The notes: generated by a model not told the origin, from the sequence alone. A stretch of DNA of 64,000 nucleotides from Sphingomonas aliaeris (GCF_016743815.1 NZ_CP061035.1:1924501-1988500), one strand, 5' to 3'; positions 29,937 to 39,764 are shown, numbered from the stretch's first letter. Numbers and translations: made by a program.

Positions 29937-30987
29937 AATTGGTTATGGCTGCATTGTGATCGCCGCCGCGTGCGTTGGTGGGGCGGGGTATGCCGGCGCA
30001 TTGAACTTCGCGGATACTCCGTCGATGTCGGGGCTGGCCACTGGCATTGGACAACCTGCCGCCGGTTCGAAGGTCGCGCCGCGCGCGCCACGGGACGCGC
30101 AGGCTGCGGCACCGAATCCAGTCGGCGCGAGTTATGCGCTGCCGTCCACTCCTCCAGAAGCACGCGTACAAAACTCCGACTTGCCACCGGATATTGCCTC
30201 CGTCGAAGGACCGCGCGGGACATCGGGGCAGTCGCAGCGTTATGACACGGTCGGCTATGCGACCTGGTATGGCGAGGAAATGCAGGGGTCAGACACGGCG
30301 TCCGGTCAACCCTTCGATCCGGCTGGCATCACGGCCGCACATCGCACGCTACCGCTCGGATCGATCGTCGAAGTCACTGCGCTGGATACGGGGCGGACGA
30401 TCCTGGCGCTGGTCAACGATCGCGGGCCCGGACGGCCGGATCTGGAGATCGACCTGTCGCGCGGCGCGGCGCAATCACTTGGCGTTACCGGTGTCGCGCC
30501 GGTTCGGATCCGGCGGGTCACCGCCAATTCTCCCGACATCATGGCGCTGCGGGGCGGGCAGGCGGCATCACGGCGGATCGATGCGCCGCAAGCGCTGCTT
30601 GTGGCATTGCGTCGGAAGTTGCCGGTACGGGCGGGGGTCGCCATTGCATCGAAGGGGCGGTTCGATGCTCCCGCACTTCCGGTATCGCCGCCTTCTCGCG
30701 AAGACCGCATTGGACAGAACGCTGGAACGCCAGCCGCCACGGTCGCACCGAACGCTGGATCGAACCAGGCCAGCTCCGCCCCGGGCGCGTTCGTACAGGT
30801 CGCGGCGTTGTCGCATGAGGGCAGGGCGAAGGCGCTAGCGACCATGCTTCACGGGCGCGTGCACAGGGTCGGTACGATCTTTCGCGTGCAGATGGGGCCG
30901 TACGCAAATGGCGCTTTGGCGAAAGCCGCGCGTGACGACGTCGCAAGGCGGGGCTATGGGGATGCTCGGATCGTACAAACGAACTGA
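29920..30987 (+). CDS. rlpA: RlpA-like septal ring lytic transglycosylase with SPOR domain
   Basis: Cuts peptidoglycan strands lacking stem peptides, usually at the division site. 355 residues: an N-terminal hydrophobic segment (GCIVIAAACVGGAGYAGALN), a long low-complexity Pro/Ala region, the double-psi barrel domain (YATWYGEEMQGSDTASG, then AHRTLPLGSIVEVT and VNDRGPG), another linker, and a C-terminal SPOR domain (FVQVAAL...VGTIFRVQMGPY...YGDARIV) that binds denuded glycans at the septum. It has no lipobox Cys, so it is probably soluble periplasmic or anchored by the N-terminal helix. It overlaps the transglycosylase gene. Confidence 0.9.
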   Translation: MLSNSRIGYGCIVIAAACVGGAGYAGALNFADTPSMSGLATGIGQPAAGSKVAPRAPRDAQAAAPNPVGASYALPSTPPEARVQNSDLPPDIASVEGPRGTSGQSQRYDTVGYATWYGEEMQGSDTASGQPFDPAGITAAHRTLPLGSIVEVTALDTGRTILALVNDRGPGRPDLEIDLSRGAAQSLGVTGVAPVRIRRVTANSPDIMALRGGQAASRRIDAPQALLVALRRKLPVRAGVAIASKGRFDAPALPVSPPSREDRIGQNAGTPAATVAPNAGSNQASSAPGAFVQVAALSHEGRAKALATMLHGRVHRVGTIFRVQMGPYANGALAKAARDDVARRGYGDARIVQTN

Positions 30988-31013
30988 ATCACCCCAAGCG
31001 TCACGGATTTTCG

Positions 31014-32204
31014 ATGAAGAACCTGCCGATCAAGAAACTGCTCGCTGCCACCATCCTTACGCCTGCTTTGGTGCTCGCCAATCCGGGGATTGCGGCCGCG
31101 CCCGATTTCCCGACGCCGGCCCCGGTCGCCTATCTGACCGACCTGTCGACCGGCGCCGTGCTGTTCTCGAAGGATGCGGACCGCCGCATGCCGCCGGCAT
31201 CGATGGCCAAGATGATGACCGTCTATGTCGTGTTCGACATGCTGAAAAAGGGCGAGTTGAAGCTGAACCAGACGTTCCCGGTCCGTCCGGAAACGTGGCA
31301 GCGCTGGCATGGGCCCGCGGCGGGATCGACCATGTTCCTGTCGACCGGCGAGAATGTCAGCGTCGAGAATCTGCTGAAGGGCATCGTCACGCTGTCGGGC
31401 AACGACGCGTGCGTCGTGATCGCGGAGGGGATTTCGGGGACCGAAGCCGCATTTACCGATCGGATGAACGAAGCCGCCAAGCGGCTGGGGCTGTCGAACA
31501 GCCATTTCGGAACGTCGAATGGCTGGCCAGACAACGGCGTGACCTATGTCACCGCGCGCGATCTCGCGAAGCTGGCGGCGGCGACGATCCAGGATCATCC
31601 CACGCTGTATAAGAAGTTCTATTCGCTGCCGAACTTCACCTGGGGTAAGACGCTGGGCGCTGGCGCGGACATCACACAGGCGAACCGCGATCCGCTGCTC
31701 GGCCGCGTTGCCGGTGCGGATGGCTTGAAGACGGGGCATACGGACGAGGCGGGGTACGGCTTTACCGGCTCCGCGATCCAGAATGGCCGTCGCCTCGTGA
31801 TGGTGATGGCCGGGCTGACCAGTTCCAACCAGCGGATCGAGGAGTCGGTCCGCTTCATGGATTGGGGGTTCCGCGCATGGCAGGCCAAGCCGATCGTCAA
31901 GAAGGGCAAGAAGGTCGAGACGGCGGACGTCCAGCTTGGTGACGCGGCGACGGTCGGGCTCGTCGCGCCGACCGATCTGGCGATTACGCTGCCGTCGGGC
32001 GCATCGCCTGAATTGCAGGCGCGCGTCGTGTATGACGGGCCGATCAAGGCGCCGATCAAGGCCGGTCAGCATATCGCCGATCTGGTCGTGACGTCTCCCG
32101 GCCTGCCGTCGCAGAGCGTTCCTTTGGTCGCCGAGAACGATGTCCAGGAAGCCGGGTTCTTCGGTCGCGCCTGGGCCGGCCTCATGGGTCTGTTCGGCGG
32201 GTGA
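31014..32204 (+). CDS. D-alanyl-D-alanine carboxypeptidase (penicillin-binding protein, DacA-like)
   Basis: Trims the terminal D-Ala of stem peptides. Signal peptide (KKLLAATILTPALVLANPGIAAA), then peptidase S11 motifs: SMAK (SxxK with the nucleophile Ser), SGND (SxN) and KTGHT (KTG). A C-terminal beta domain (PBP5_C) and an amphipathic end (FFGRAWAGLMGLFGG) fit the class that anchors at the membrane surface. 396 residues. It follows rlpA by 26 bases and overlaps tmk by four, so wall trimming and nucleotide genes share a transcript. Confidence 0.94.
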   Translation: MKNLPIKKLLAATILTPALVLANPGIAAAPDFPTPAPVAYLTDLSTGAVLFSKDADRRMPPASMAKMMTVYVVFDMLKKGELKLNQTFPVRPETWQRWHGPAAGSTMFLSTGENVSVENLLKGIVTLSGNDACVVIAEGISGTEAAFTDRMNEAAKRLGLSNSHFGTSNGWPDNGVTYVTARDLAKLAAATIQDHPTLYKKFYSLPNFTWGKTLGAGADITQANRDPLLGRVAGADGLKTGHTDEAGYGFTGSAIQNGRRLVMVMAGLTSSNQRIEESVRFMDWGFRAWQAKPIVKKGKKVETADVQLGDAATVGLVAPTDLAITLPSGASPELQARVVYDGPIKAPIKAGQHIADLVVTSPGLPSQSVPLVAENDVQEAGFFGRAWAGLMGLFGG

Positions 32205-32827
32205 GGGGTCGCTTCATCTCGCTGGAAGGCGGAGAGGGAGCGGGCAAATCCACGCAGGTGCGCAGGCTCGCCGAGGCATTGGCCTCGCGCGGGATCGAGA
32301 CACTGGTCACGCGGGAGCCGGGCGGCAGCGATGGCGCCGAGGCGATCCGCGGCCTGTTGATGTCGGGCGATGTCGGCCGGTGGAGTCCGCATAGCGAGGC
32401 GCTGCTGTTCGCCGCCGCGCGGGCCGATCATGTCGAGACACGGATCCAGCCCGCCTTGAGCGCGGGCGTCTGGGTGATCTGCGACCGGTTCATCGACAGT
32501 AGCCGCGCTTATCAGGGCGTGGCCGGCGGGATCGACGATGCAGCCGTGCTTGCGCTGCACGGCTTTGGCTCACGCGGGCTTTTGCCCGATCGCACTTTCG
32601 TGCTGGAAGTGCCGGTCGAACAGGGGCGCGCCCGTGCCGAAGGACGCGACGGCGCGGCGGCGGACCGGTTTGCAGCGCGCGGCGACGATTTCCATCGGGC
32701 CGTAGCGGCGGCTTTCCGGACTTATGCGGAGCACGAGCCGGACCGCGTCAGGCTGATCGACGCATCGGCCAGCGCGGACGCGGTGACCGAGGCGTTGATT
32801 ACCGGTCTCGCCGATATGCTGCCATGA
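32201..32827 (+). CDS. tmk: Thymidylate kinase
   Basis: Phosphorylates dTMP to dTDP. GTG 32201 overlaps the previous stop as GTGA. The P-loop EGGEGAGKST is at the start, DRx motif CDRFIDSSRAYQG in the middle, and the LID segment with Arg residues RARAEGRDGAAADRF follows. 208 residues, the usual length. It overlaps holB by four bases; tmk-holB is a widespread pair. Confidence 0.96.
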   Translation: MRGRFISLEGGEGAGKSTQVRRLAEALASRGIETLVTREPGGSDGAEAIRGLLMSGDVGRWSPHSEALLFAAARADHVETRIQPALSAGVWVICDRFIDSSRAYQGVAGGIDDAAVLALHGFGSRGLLPDRTFVLEVPVEQGRARAEGRDGAAADRFAARGDDFHRAVAAAFRTYAEHEPDRVRLIDASASADAVTEALITGLADMLP

Positions 32828-33819
32828 CCCTACCGTTGGGGAATGACGATGCGCATGCCGCATTTGCGGCGGCGATGCGTAACGGCGCGTTGCACCACGC
32901 CTGGCTGTTCGCCGGACCCGAAGGCGTGGGGAAGGGCACGTTCGCGCGGATCGCGGCGCTGCGTCTGTTGGCGGAAGGCGCCGCGAAGGCCCCGCTTCCG
33001 CCGGGTTTCGACGTACCCGCCGACAATTATACGCGCAGCCTGATCGCCGCGGGATCGCATCCCGATTATCGCGAGCTGGCCCGTGCGCCGAAAGATGCCG
33101 ACAAGCCGGGGCAGGATCTGGCCCGATCGATCCCGATCGCGCAGGTCCGCAGTCTCCAGCCGCTATTTGCGGTCACGCCGAGCATGTCGTCGCGGCGGGT
33201 GATCGTGATCGATGCGATCGACGATCTCGAGCGCGCAGGGGCCAACGCGTTGCTGAAGAATTTGGAAGAACCCCCGCAGGGCACGATCTTCCTGTTGATC
33301 AGCCACGCACCCGGGCGGTTGCTCCCGACGATCCGCTCGCGGTGTCGCTTGCTGCGTTTCGAGTCGCTTGACGAGCCGACGATGGAGGCGGTGTTGCGCA
33401 CCCATCAGCCATCGCCACCGGATGCCGAGATAGACGCGCTGGTCGCGGCCGGTCAGGGCTCGCCAGGGCGTGCGCTGGGCTTTGCGGGACTCGATCTGGC
33501 CGCGATCGATACGGCGATGCGGTCGATCGCAGCAGACGGCGATCCGAGCAACGCCCGACGCTCGAAACTCGCCAAATCGCTCGCGTTGAAGGCGGCGCAA
33601 CCCCGCTACGAGGCGTTCCTGGACCGCGTCCCCGCCTTCATTGCAGCCGCTGCGCCCGGACGCCACGGTCAGGCATTGCGCACGGCGCTCGACAGCTACG
33701 ATGCCGCGCGAACCCTCGCCGCCAGCGCGCGGGGATTGTCGCTGGATGCGCAGGCGACCGTCTTCGAGATGGCCGGTCTTGTCGCCGCGCTCGCGCCGCC
33801 GGTCGAGACGTCGCGCTGA
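32824..33819 (+). CDS. holB: DNA polymerase III subunit delta'
   Basis: A clamp-loader subunit. The N-terminal AAA+ domain has a P-loop GPEGVGKGTFARIAA, a VIDAIDDLERAGANALLKNLEEPPQGT segment (sensor-type and SRC region, with SRCRLLRF following), and a C-terminal helical collar domain. 331 residues. The four Cys residues of the usual zinc module are not present, which is seen in other alphaproteobacterial delta' subunits. It overlaps tmk. Confidence 0.9.
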   Translation: MTLPLGNDDAHAAFAAAMRNGALHHAWLFAGPEGVGKGTFARIAALRLLAEGAAKAPLPPGFDVPADNYTRSLIAAGSHPDYRELARAPKDADKPGQDLARSIPIAQVRSLQPLFAVTPSMSSRRVIVIDAIDDLERAGANALLKNLEEPPQGTIFLLISHAPGRLLPTIRSRCRLLRFESLDEPTMEAVLRTHQPSPPDAEIDALVAAGQGSPGRALGFAGLDLAAIDTAMRSIAADGDPSNARRSKLAKSLALKAAQPRYEAFLDRVPAFIAAAAPGRHGQALRTALDSYDAARTLAASARGLSLDAQATVFEMAGLVAALAPPVETSR

Positions 33820-33857
33820 GGCTTCAATTGCGCCCGGCCTTGCTTTAGGGATCGCGC

Positions 33858-35411
33858 ATGGCCGAACCCTATTACATCACCACCGCGATCAGTTATCCCA
33901 ACGGACGCCCGCATATCGGGCATGCTTATGAAGCGATCGCGGCGGACGCGATCGCGCGGTTCCACCGTCAGGCGGGGCGCGACGTCCGCTTCCAGACCGG
34001 AACGGACGAGCATGGCCTGAAAATGGTCCAGACGGCCCGCGACCGGGGAGTCGAGGTGGCCGATTTGGCCGCAGAAATGTCCGGACATTTCAAGGCAATG
34101 GATGACGCCTTGAATATCAGCTATGATCGTTTCATCCGGACCACTGAACCGGATCACCACCGCGCGAGCCAGGCGATCTGGCAAGCGATGGAAGCGAATG
34201 ACGACCTCTATCTCAGTCGGTACGAGGGCTGGTACTCCGTCCGCGACGAAGCCTTTTACGACGAAAAGGAACTGATCGACGGGGAAGGGGGGGCAAAGCT
34301 CTCACCGCAAGGAACGCCGGTCGACTGGACCGCGGAGGAAAGCTGGTTCTTTCGCCTTTCCAGATATCAGCAGCCGCTGCTGGATCATATCGCGGCCAAT
34401 CCCGATTTCATCCGCCCGGAAAGCCGCCGGAACGAGGTGGTCAAGTTCATCGAAGGCGGGCTGAGCGACCTTTCCGTGTCGCGAACGAGCTTCGATTGGG
34501 GCGTCAAGGTTCCGGGCAGCGACGGCCATGTCATGTATGTGTGGGTCGATGCATTGACCAACTATTTGACTGGCGCGGGCTATCCCGACGATATGGATGG
34601 GGTCACGAAATGGTGGCCGGCCGATCTGCATCTGATCGGCAAGGATATCGTGCGTTTTCATGCGGTCTATTGGCCGGCTTTCCTGCTGTCTGTGAAGCTG
34701 GCGCTGCCGAAGACGGTGTTCGGCCACGGCTTTCTGCTGCATCGCGGGGAGAAGATGTCGAAGTCGATCGGCAACGTGGTCGATCCGATCGAGCTTTCCA
34801 ACGCGTTCGGGGTCGATGCTTTGCGGTACTTCCTGTTGCGCGAGGTGAGCTTCGGACAGGATGGCAGCTATTCCGCCGAAGCGATCGTCACGCGAGTCAA
34901 CGCCGAACTGGCGAACAGCTTCGGCAATCTGGCGCAGAGGACGTTGTCATTCATCGCCAAGAATCTGGAGGGCGCCTTGCCGCAGCCCGGTCGATCGGAC
35001 CCGGCGGATGCGGAATTGCTGGCCACGGTTCGTGACGCTACGACGATCTTCCGCAATGAATTCAGCGACCTGGCCCTCAGTCAGGCGATCGAGGCATGGA
35101 TGCGCGGCGTCTTCGCCTGCAACCAGTATATCGATGTCCAGGCACCCTGGGCGCTTCGCAAGACCGATCCCGATCGCATGCACGCCGTACTCGGCACGCT
35201 CGTTCGCGCGATCCGCGATCTGGCGATCACGATCCTGCCGGCGGTTCCGGCGTCCGCCGGCAAGGTGCTGGACCAGATCGGCGCAATCGGGCGCGATCAC
35301 GCGGCGTTGGACGATAGTGGTTGGTACGACATGCTGGCCGCGTCCGACTTCCGCATCGTCGCCCCGCAAGGCGTATTCCCTCGTCTCGAAGTTCCGGCGG
35401 AACCTGCCTGA
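33858..35411 (+). CDS. metG: Methionyl-tRNA synthetase
   Basis: Charges tRNA-Met. Class I signature HIGH (PHIGHAYEAI) and KMSKS (GEKMSKSIGNVVDP) are both present. The connective peptide lacks the Cys knuckle (GWYSVRDEAFYDEKEL), so this is the zinc-free type. The 517 residues end after the anticodon-binding helices, without the EMAP/Trbp-like C-terminal dimerisation domain. ATG 33858. The stop overlaps the tatD ATG as TGATG. Confidence 0.96.
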   Translation: MAEPYYITTAISYPNGRPHIGHAYEAIAADAIARFHRQAGRDVRFQTGTDEHGLKMVQTARDRGVEVADLAAEMSGHFKAMDDALNISYDRFIRTTEPDHHRASQAIWQAMEANDDLYLSRYEGWYSVRDEAFYDEKELIDGEGGAKLSPQGTPVDWTAEESWFFRLSRYQQPLLDHIAANPDFIRPESRRNEVVKFIEGGLSDLSVSRTSFDWGVKVPGSDGHVMYVWVDALTNYLTGAGYPDDMDGVTKWWPADLHLIGKDIVRFHAVYWPAFLLSVKLALPKTVFGHGFLLHRGEKMSKSIGNVVDPIELSNAFGVDALRYFLLREVSFGQDGSYSAEAIVTRVNAELANSFGNLAQRTLSFIAKNLEGALPQPGRSDPADAELLATVRDATTIFRNEFSDLALSQAIEAWMRGVFACNQYIDVQAPWALRKTDPDRMHAVLGTLVRAIRDLAITILPAVPASAGKVLDQIGAIGRDHAALDDSGWYDMLAASDFRIVAPQGVFPRLEVPAEPA

Positions 35412-36187
35412 TGCTGGCCGACAGCCATTGCCACCTGAATTACAAAGGGTTGGCGGAGGATCAGCAAGCGGTGCTGGAACGGGCGCGGGCCCGTGGCGTC
35501 ACGGCGATGCTGAATATCGCGACACGTGAAAGCGAATGGGACGACGTACTCGCCACCGCCGAGCGGGAGAGCGATGTCTGGGCGACCGTCGGTATCCATC
35601 CGCACGAGGCCGACAAGCACGCGCACATCGATACCGCCAAGCTGGTCGCACGTGCGCAGCATCCCCGCGTCGTCGGTATCGGCGAGAGCGGTCTCGACTA
35701 TTTCTACGACCATAGCGACCGGGAACGGCAGCAGGTCAGCTTCCGCGCGCACATCGCCGCGGCGCGCGAGACGCAATTGCCTATCGTCGTCCATACGCGC
35801 GATGCCGAAGAGGATACCGCGTCGATCCTGCGCGAGGAGATGGGGAAGGGGGCTTACCCTTGCGTCATCCACTGCTTCACCGCGAGCGGGGCGTTCGCCG
35901 ATATCGCGCTCGATCTCGGCTGCTATATCTCCATTTCCGGTATCGTGACGTTCAAGAACGCGAAGGATTTGCAGGAAACCGCGGCGCGGCTGCCGCTCGA
36001 CCGGCTGCTGATCGAGACGGATGCGCCGTTTCTCGCACCCGTTCCACATCGCGGGAAGACGGGTGAGCCCGCCTTCGTCGCGGACACGGCGAGGTTCCTG
36101 GCGGACCTTCGTGGCGAGCGGCTGGAGGATCTGACCGAGGCGACGGCCCACAATTTCCACAGCCTTTTTGCCAAGACGCGATCGTGA
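35411..36187 (+). CDS. tatD: TatD family metal-dependent hydrolase / DNase
   Basis: A TIM-barrel metallohydrolase, probably a 3'-5' DNase with a role in repair or RNA/DNA turnover. Metal ligands are visible: HCHL near residue 6 (ADSHCHL), GESGLDYFYD with Glu, HTRDA and HCFTASG with His, and ETDAPFLAP with Asp. About 258 residues. The start at 35411 overlaps metG by one base; the longer open frame reading back into metG is not used. The metG-tatD-MBL order is common in alphaproteobacteria. Confidence 0.92.
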   Translation: MLADSHCHLNYKGLAEDQQAVLERARARGVTAMLNIATRESEWDDVLATAERESDVWATVGIHPHEADKHAHIDTAKLVARAQHPRVVGIGESGLDYFYDHSDRERQQVSFRAHIAAARETQLPIVVHTRDAEEDTASILREEMGKGAYPCVIHCFTASGAFADIALDLGCYISISGIVTFKNAKDLQETAARLPLDRLLIETDAPFLAPVPHRGKTGEPAFVADTARFLADLRGERLEDLTEATAHNFHSLFAKTRS

Positions 36188-36211
36188 GCGCCCGCGAATG
36201 AAGGCCCGCAA

Positions 36212-36976
36212 ATGAAGGTTCGTATCCTCGGTTCGGGAACATCGTCCGGGGTGCCGAGGATCGGCAATGACTGGGGTGCCTGCGATCCCGCCGAGCCGCG
36301 CAACCGCCGGACGCGCGCATCGATCGTCGTCGAAACCAAGACGACGCGCATTTTGGTCGATACCAGTCCCGACATGCGCGAGCAGTTGCTGTCGGCCGGT
36401 ATATCCGATCTGGATGCCGTCATCTGGACCCACGATCATGCGGATCATTGCCACGGGATCGATGATCTGCGGCAGGTATTTCACGCGCGGGGTGCGCCGG
36501 TTCGCGGGCTGGCGCGACGGGAGACCCTGGCGCCGCTGATGACGCGTTTCGCCTATGTTTTCAGTGGCCGCGCCGGATATCCCTCGACCGTCGCGGCAGA
36601 AACTCTGGCAGACGATATCAAGATCGGCGATATCCGCGTGCGCGCGGTCGATCAGCCTCATGGCAACATCCTCTCGGCGGGGCTACGGTTCGACGCCGAT
36701 GGCACATCGATCGGATATGCGACGGATTTCCATGCGCTAACGGACGATATGCGAAGCCTGTATCAGGGTCTCGATATCTGGATCGTCGATGCGCTTCGGC
36801 GTTTTCCGCACCCGTCGCATCCCGAGTTGTCGGCCGTTCTCGGTTGGATCGAGCAATTGGGTCCGGCGCGTTCCGCATTGATCCATATGGACAATTCAAT
36901 GGATTATAGGGCGCTGCTGGCCGAGCTGCCGGTCGGGGTCGAGCCCGGATATGACGGTCTGGAGATGGTCGCGTGA
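36212..36976 (+). CDS. MBL-fold metallohydrolase (PhnP-like)
   Basis: A metallo-beta-lactamase-fold phosphodiesterase of 254 residues. The metal-binding motif HxHxDH is TWTHDHADHCHGIDD-like (WTHDHADHCHGIDDLRQ), with downstream ligands in QPHGN, DFHAL and HMDNSMDY. The N-terminal GSGTSSGVPRIG is typical of the PhnP/tRNase Z-like group. The spacer before it repeats ATGAAGG/GCCCGCAA: an ATG at 36198 opens a five-codon ORF whose TGA overlaps the true ATG, which may couple translation to tatD. Its stop overlaps the next gene's GTG. Confidence 0.88.
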   Translation: MKVRILGSGTSSGVPRIGNDWGACDPAEPRNRRTRASIVVETKTTRILVDTSPDMREQLLSAGISDLDAVIWTHDHADHCHGIDDLRQVFHARGAPVRGLARRETLAPLMTRFAYVFSGRAGYPSTVAAETLADDIKIGDIRVRAVDQPHGNILSAGLRFDADGTSIGYATDFHALTDDMRSLYQGLDIWIVDALRRFPHPSHPELSAVLGWIEQLGPARSALIHMDNSMDYRALLAELPVGVEPGYDGLEMVA

Positions 36977-37575
36977 CGGGCACCGGGTTCGATATATTCT
37001 ACTTCGCGCTGATGCTCATCCTGCCCTTGTCCGCGCTGGCGGCTCGCCGATTGCCGATCGCGAGCACCCTGAAGATGGCGCTCGCGTGGATCGCGATCTT
37101 CGTCGTGCTGATGATCGTCGTGGGAAATTGGGGCCGCGTCGCGCCCGCGCTACAGCCGATCGCCGATACGCTGGGGATCAGCGATCAGTCGGTGTCCGGT
37201 TCGACGGTACGGATCCGGATGGCGGAGGATGGTCATTTCTGGGCGAACGTCAGCGTCAACGGAGTCCAGCGGCGTATGCTCGTCGACAGCGGCGCGACGA
37301 CTACGGCGCTTTCGACGGATACCGCCGAGGCTGCGGCGCTCGATCTCAATGAAAGTATCGTGCCGACGATGCTCAATACGGCCAACGGGTCGGTCAGCGC
37401 GCAACGTGCGACGATCGGGACGCTGAATATCGGGAGCATCCAGGCAAAGGATCTGCCTGCGGTCGTATCACCGGCGTTCGGGGACACGGACGTGCTTGGC
37501 ATGAACTTTCTGTCGCGGCTCAAATCGTGGCGCGTCGAGAACGACATGCTGGTTATGGAGCCCACGGGGCAATGA
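36973..37575 (+). CDS. Membrane-anchored retropepsin-like aspartyl protease
   Basis: A clan AA aspartic protease of 200 residues. Two hydrophobic segments near the N-terminus (FYFALMLILPLSALAARR and LAWIAIFVVLMIVVGNW) anchor it in the inner membrane. The retropepsin-like domain follows, with the active-site triad DSGATTTALS (DTG-type) and a C-terminal GMNFLSRLKSW. This matches the bacterial single-domain TIGR02281-like family, which would work as a dimer in the periplasm. GTG 36973 overlaps the MBL gene. Confidence 0.87.
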   Translation: MTGTGFDIFYFALMLILPLSALAARRLPIASTLKMALAWIAIFVVLMIVVGNWGRVAPALQPIADTLGISDQSVSGSTVRIRMAEDGHFWANVSVNGVQRRMLVDSGATTTALSTDTAEAAALDLNESIVPTMLNTANGSVSAQRATIGTLNIGSIQAKDLPAVVSPAFGDTDVLGMNFLSRLKSWRVENDMLVMEPTGQ

Positions 37576-37607
37576 CCCCACCCATCTTTCGCCGATCTGA
37601 ATTTAAC

Positions 37608-37621
37608 ATAATGTATATTAT
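37608..37621. promoter_or_regulatory. AT-rich palindrome upstream of mazG
   Basis: ATAAT-GTAT-ATTAT is a dyad in an otherwise GC-rich sequence, 12-25 bases before the possible mazG starts. It could be an operator or part of a promoter. The regulator is not identified. Confidence 0.35.
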
Positions 37622-37627
37622 CGGACT

Positions 37628-38434
37628 TTGATATGCAGCGTGAGGAAGCCCCCCCCATCGGATCGACGCGTCTATCCGGCCATCGGACGGCTGGTTGCGA
37701 TCATGGCGCGGCTTCGCGATCCGGTTTCCGGCTGCGAATGGGATCGCTCCCAGGACTTTGCCTCGATCGCGCCGTACACGATAGAGGAAGCGTATGAAGT
37801 CGCCGACGCGATCGCGCGCGACGACTATGATGATCTGAGAGACGAACTTGGCGACCTGCTGCTTCAGGTGGTCTTCCATAGTCGTATGGCCGAGGAAGCC
37901 GGTCTGTTTGCGCTGGAGGACGTTGCCGCGAGCATCTCCGACAAGATGGAACGCCGCCATCCGCACATCTTCGGTGACGACGCCGCCGGCGGGCATCACC
38001 GGTGGGAAGAGATCAAGGCGGCGGAACGAGCGTCCAAAAGCACGAGCAGTGGCCCTGTCGGAGCGCTGGACGGCGTCGCTATAGGCCTGCCCGCGCTGCT
38101 CCGCGCAGAAAAGCTCCAGAAACGCGCGGCGCGCACGGGTTTCGACTGGCCGGACGCGGACGGGCCGCGTGGGAAGGTCATCGAGGAAATTGCCGAAATC
38201 GATGCTGCGTCCGAGGCCGAGCGCGAGGAGGAAGTCGGCGATTTGCTGTTTTCGGTCGTAAACTGGGCGCGTCACCTCGGGATCGATCCCGAGGCAGCCC
38301 TGCGCCAGGCCAACGCGAAATTTGAGCGTCGATTCAAGGCGATGGAAACAGAAGCTGGTGCCGGGTTTCAATCCCTCGATCTTGAGGGAATGGAGCGATT
38401 GTGGCAGTGCGCGAAGATCGACCCGGCAAAGTAA
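37628..38434 (+). CDS. mazG: Nucleoside triphosphate pyrophosphohydrolase MazG
   Basis: Hydrolyses NTPs/dNTPs to monophosphates, a housecleaning enzyme. Two MazG domains in about 260 residues: IMARLRDPVSGCEWDRSQDF...EEAYEVADAI with DELGDLLLQVVFH in the first half, and a second with EEVGDLLFSVVNWARH. The start is uncertain. In frame are TTG 37628 and GTG 37640. ATG 37633 is out of frame, but becomes in frame and reads MQREEAPPSDRR if the C8 run at 37649-37656 really has seven C. None has a good ribosome binding site. It converges on hflX, 19 bases apart. Confidence 0.92.
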   Translation: MICSVRKPPPSDRRVYPAIGRLVAIMARLRDPVSGCEWDRSQDFASIAPYTIEEAYEVADAIARDDYDDLRDELGDLLLQVVFHSRMAEEAGLFALEDVAASISDKMERRHPHIFGDDAAGGHHRWEEIKAAERASKSTSSGPVGALDGVAIGLPALLRAEKLQKRAARTGFDWPDADGPRGKVIEEIAEIDAASEAEREEEVGDLLFSVVNWARHLGIDPEAALRQANAKFERRFKAMETEAGAGFQSLDLEGMERLWQCAKIDPAK

Positions 38435-38453
38435 CGCCGATCACCCCCCGCCA

Positions 38454-39764
38454 TCACGCGCTGCGTTGCAGGAACCGTTCGTAGTCGCGCGGTGCCATGC
38501 GGACGTCATAGGCCGCACTGTCGCCCTCGACTTCCTGTCCCAGTACTTCGCCATGGGCGTGCAGCCATGCGGCCCCCGCCCCGTCGCCTGCATCCAGCGT
38601 GATGACGTAACGCCGATGTCCGGCGGTCAGCAAGGTCGCGATCGTGTCGAGCAGATCGGAGACCCCTTCCCCGTCCAGCGCCGAGATCGCCACGACGTCC
38701 TCACGCCGTGCAGCCTCACCGACCAGTTCGGTGCGGTCCTCGTCGCTCAACAGGTCGAGTTTGTTCCATGCCTCGATCCGCGGCGTGGTCTCGTCGACGC
38801 CGATGTCGCGCAACACCGCCTCGACATCGTCGCGCTGCGCCATCGTATCGGGGTGCGCGATGTCACGGACATGGACGAGCAGATCCGCGGAGATCACCTC
38901 TTCCAGCGTCGCCTTGAACGCCGCGACCAACTGGGTGGGCAGTTCGGACACGAAGCCGACCGTGTCCGACAGGATCGCTTTGTCGATACCCGGCAGGCTG
39001 ATCTGGCGCAATGTCGGGTCCAAAGTTGCGAACAGCAGATCCTCCGCCACGACGTGCGCGCCCGTCAAACGGTTGAACAGCGTGGATTTGCCGGCGTTGG
39101 TATACCCGACCAAAGCGATGACTGGCCACGGCGCACGCTGGCGGCGATCGCGGTGCAGTCCGCGTGTGCGGCTGACCTGCTCCAGTTCCTTTTTCAACCG
39201 CGCCATGCGATCGCGGATCAAGCGCCGATCGGCCTCGATCTGCGTTTCGCCTGGACCACCGAGAAACCCGAAGCCGCCGCGCTGGCGCTCAAGATGGGTC
39301 CAGCTGCGTACGAGGCGGCCGGCCTGATAGTCCAGATGGGCGAGTTCTACCTGCAAACGACCTTCCGCCGTCGCCGCCCGTTCGCCGAATATCTCGAGGA
39401 TCAGCCCGGTGCGATCGATCACCTTCGCCCCGAGTTCCTTTTCGAGATTGCGTTGCTGCACCGGTGTCAGCGCCGCATCGAAGACGACGAGGTCCGCCTC
39501 TTCCATTCTTACGGTCGCGGCGAGCATCTCGACCTGGCCGCTGCCGATCAGTGTCGAGGGACGCGGCTGGCGGACGCGGAACGAGACCTTCTCGACCACG
39601 ACCACACCGATCGCCATCGCCAGCCCGGCGGTTTCCTCCAGACGCGCGGCGACGTCCCGCGAGGATATGCCATGCTCCGGAAAGACGACGACGCACCGGG
39701 CGCCGCGTGCGAATTCGTCCTTGTCGCGGTCGAAACCGCCGCCATTGTCGGTCGTTATGCTCAA
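38454..39764 (-). CDS. hflX: GTPase HflX
   Basis: A ribosome-associated GTPase that splits stalled 70S ribosomes, and in many bacteria rescues heat-stressed ones. 436 residues. The N-terminal HflX domain carries [12 protein letters not shown] and [17 protein letters not shown] motifs; the G domain has the P-loop [28 protein letters not shown] and NKLD. A C-terminal domain follows. ATG 39764 overlaps the hfq stop by four bases, so it is co-transcribed with hfq as in many proteobacteria. Confidence 0.95.
   Translation of the reverse strand: MSITTDNGGGFDRDKDEFARGARCVVVFPEHGISSRDVAARLEETAGLAMAIGVVVVEKVSFRVRQPRPSTLIGSGQVEMLAATVRMEEADLVVFDAALTPVQQRNLEKELGAKVIDRTGLILEIFGERAATAEGRLQVELAHLDYQAGRLVRSWTHLERQRGGFGFLGGPGETQIEADRRLIRDRMARLKKELEQVSRTRGLHRDRRQRAPWPVIALVGYTNAGKSTLFNRLTGAHVVAEDLLFATLDPTLRQISLPGIDKAILSDTVGFVSELPTQLVAAFKATLEEVISADLLVHVRDIAHPDTMAQRDDVEAVLRDIGVDETTPRIEAWNKLDLLSDEDRTELVGEAARREDVVAISALDGEGVSDLLDTIATLLTAGHRRYVITLDAGDGAGAAWLHAHGEVLGQEVEGDSAAYDVRMAPRDYERFLQRSA

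Noticed and set aside
37601..37627. Zur or Fur box before mazG
   Set aside because: The ATAAT-N4-ATTAT dyad is too short and does not fit either consensus well; left as an unassigned palindrome.
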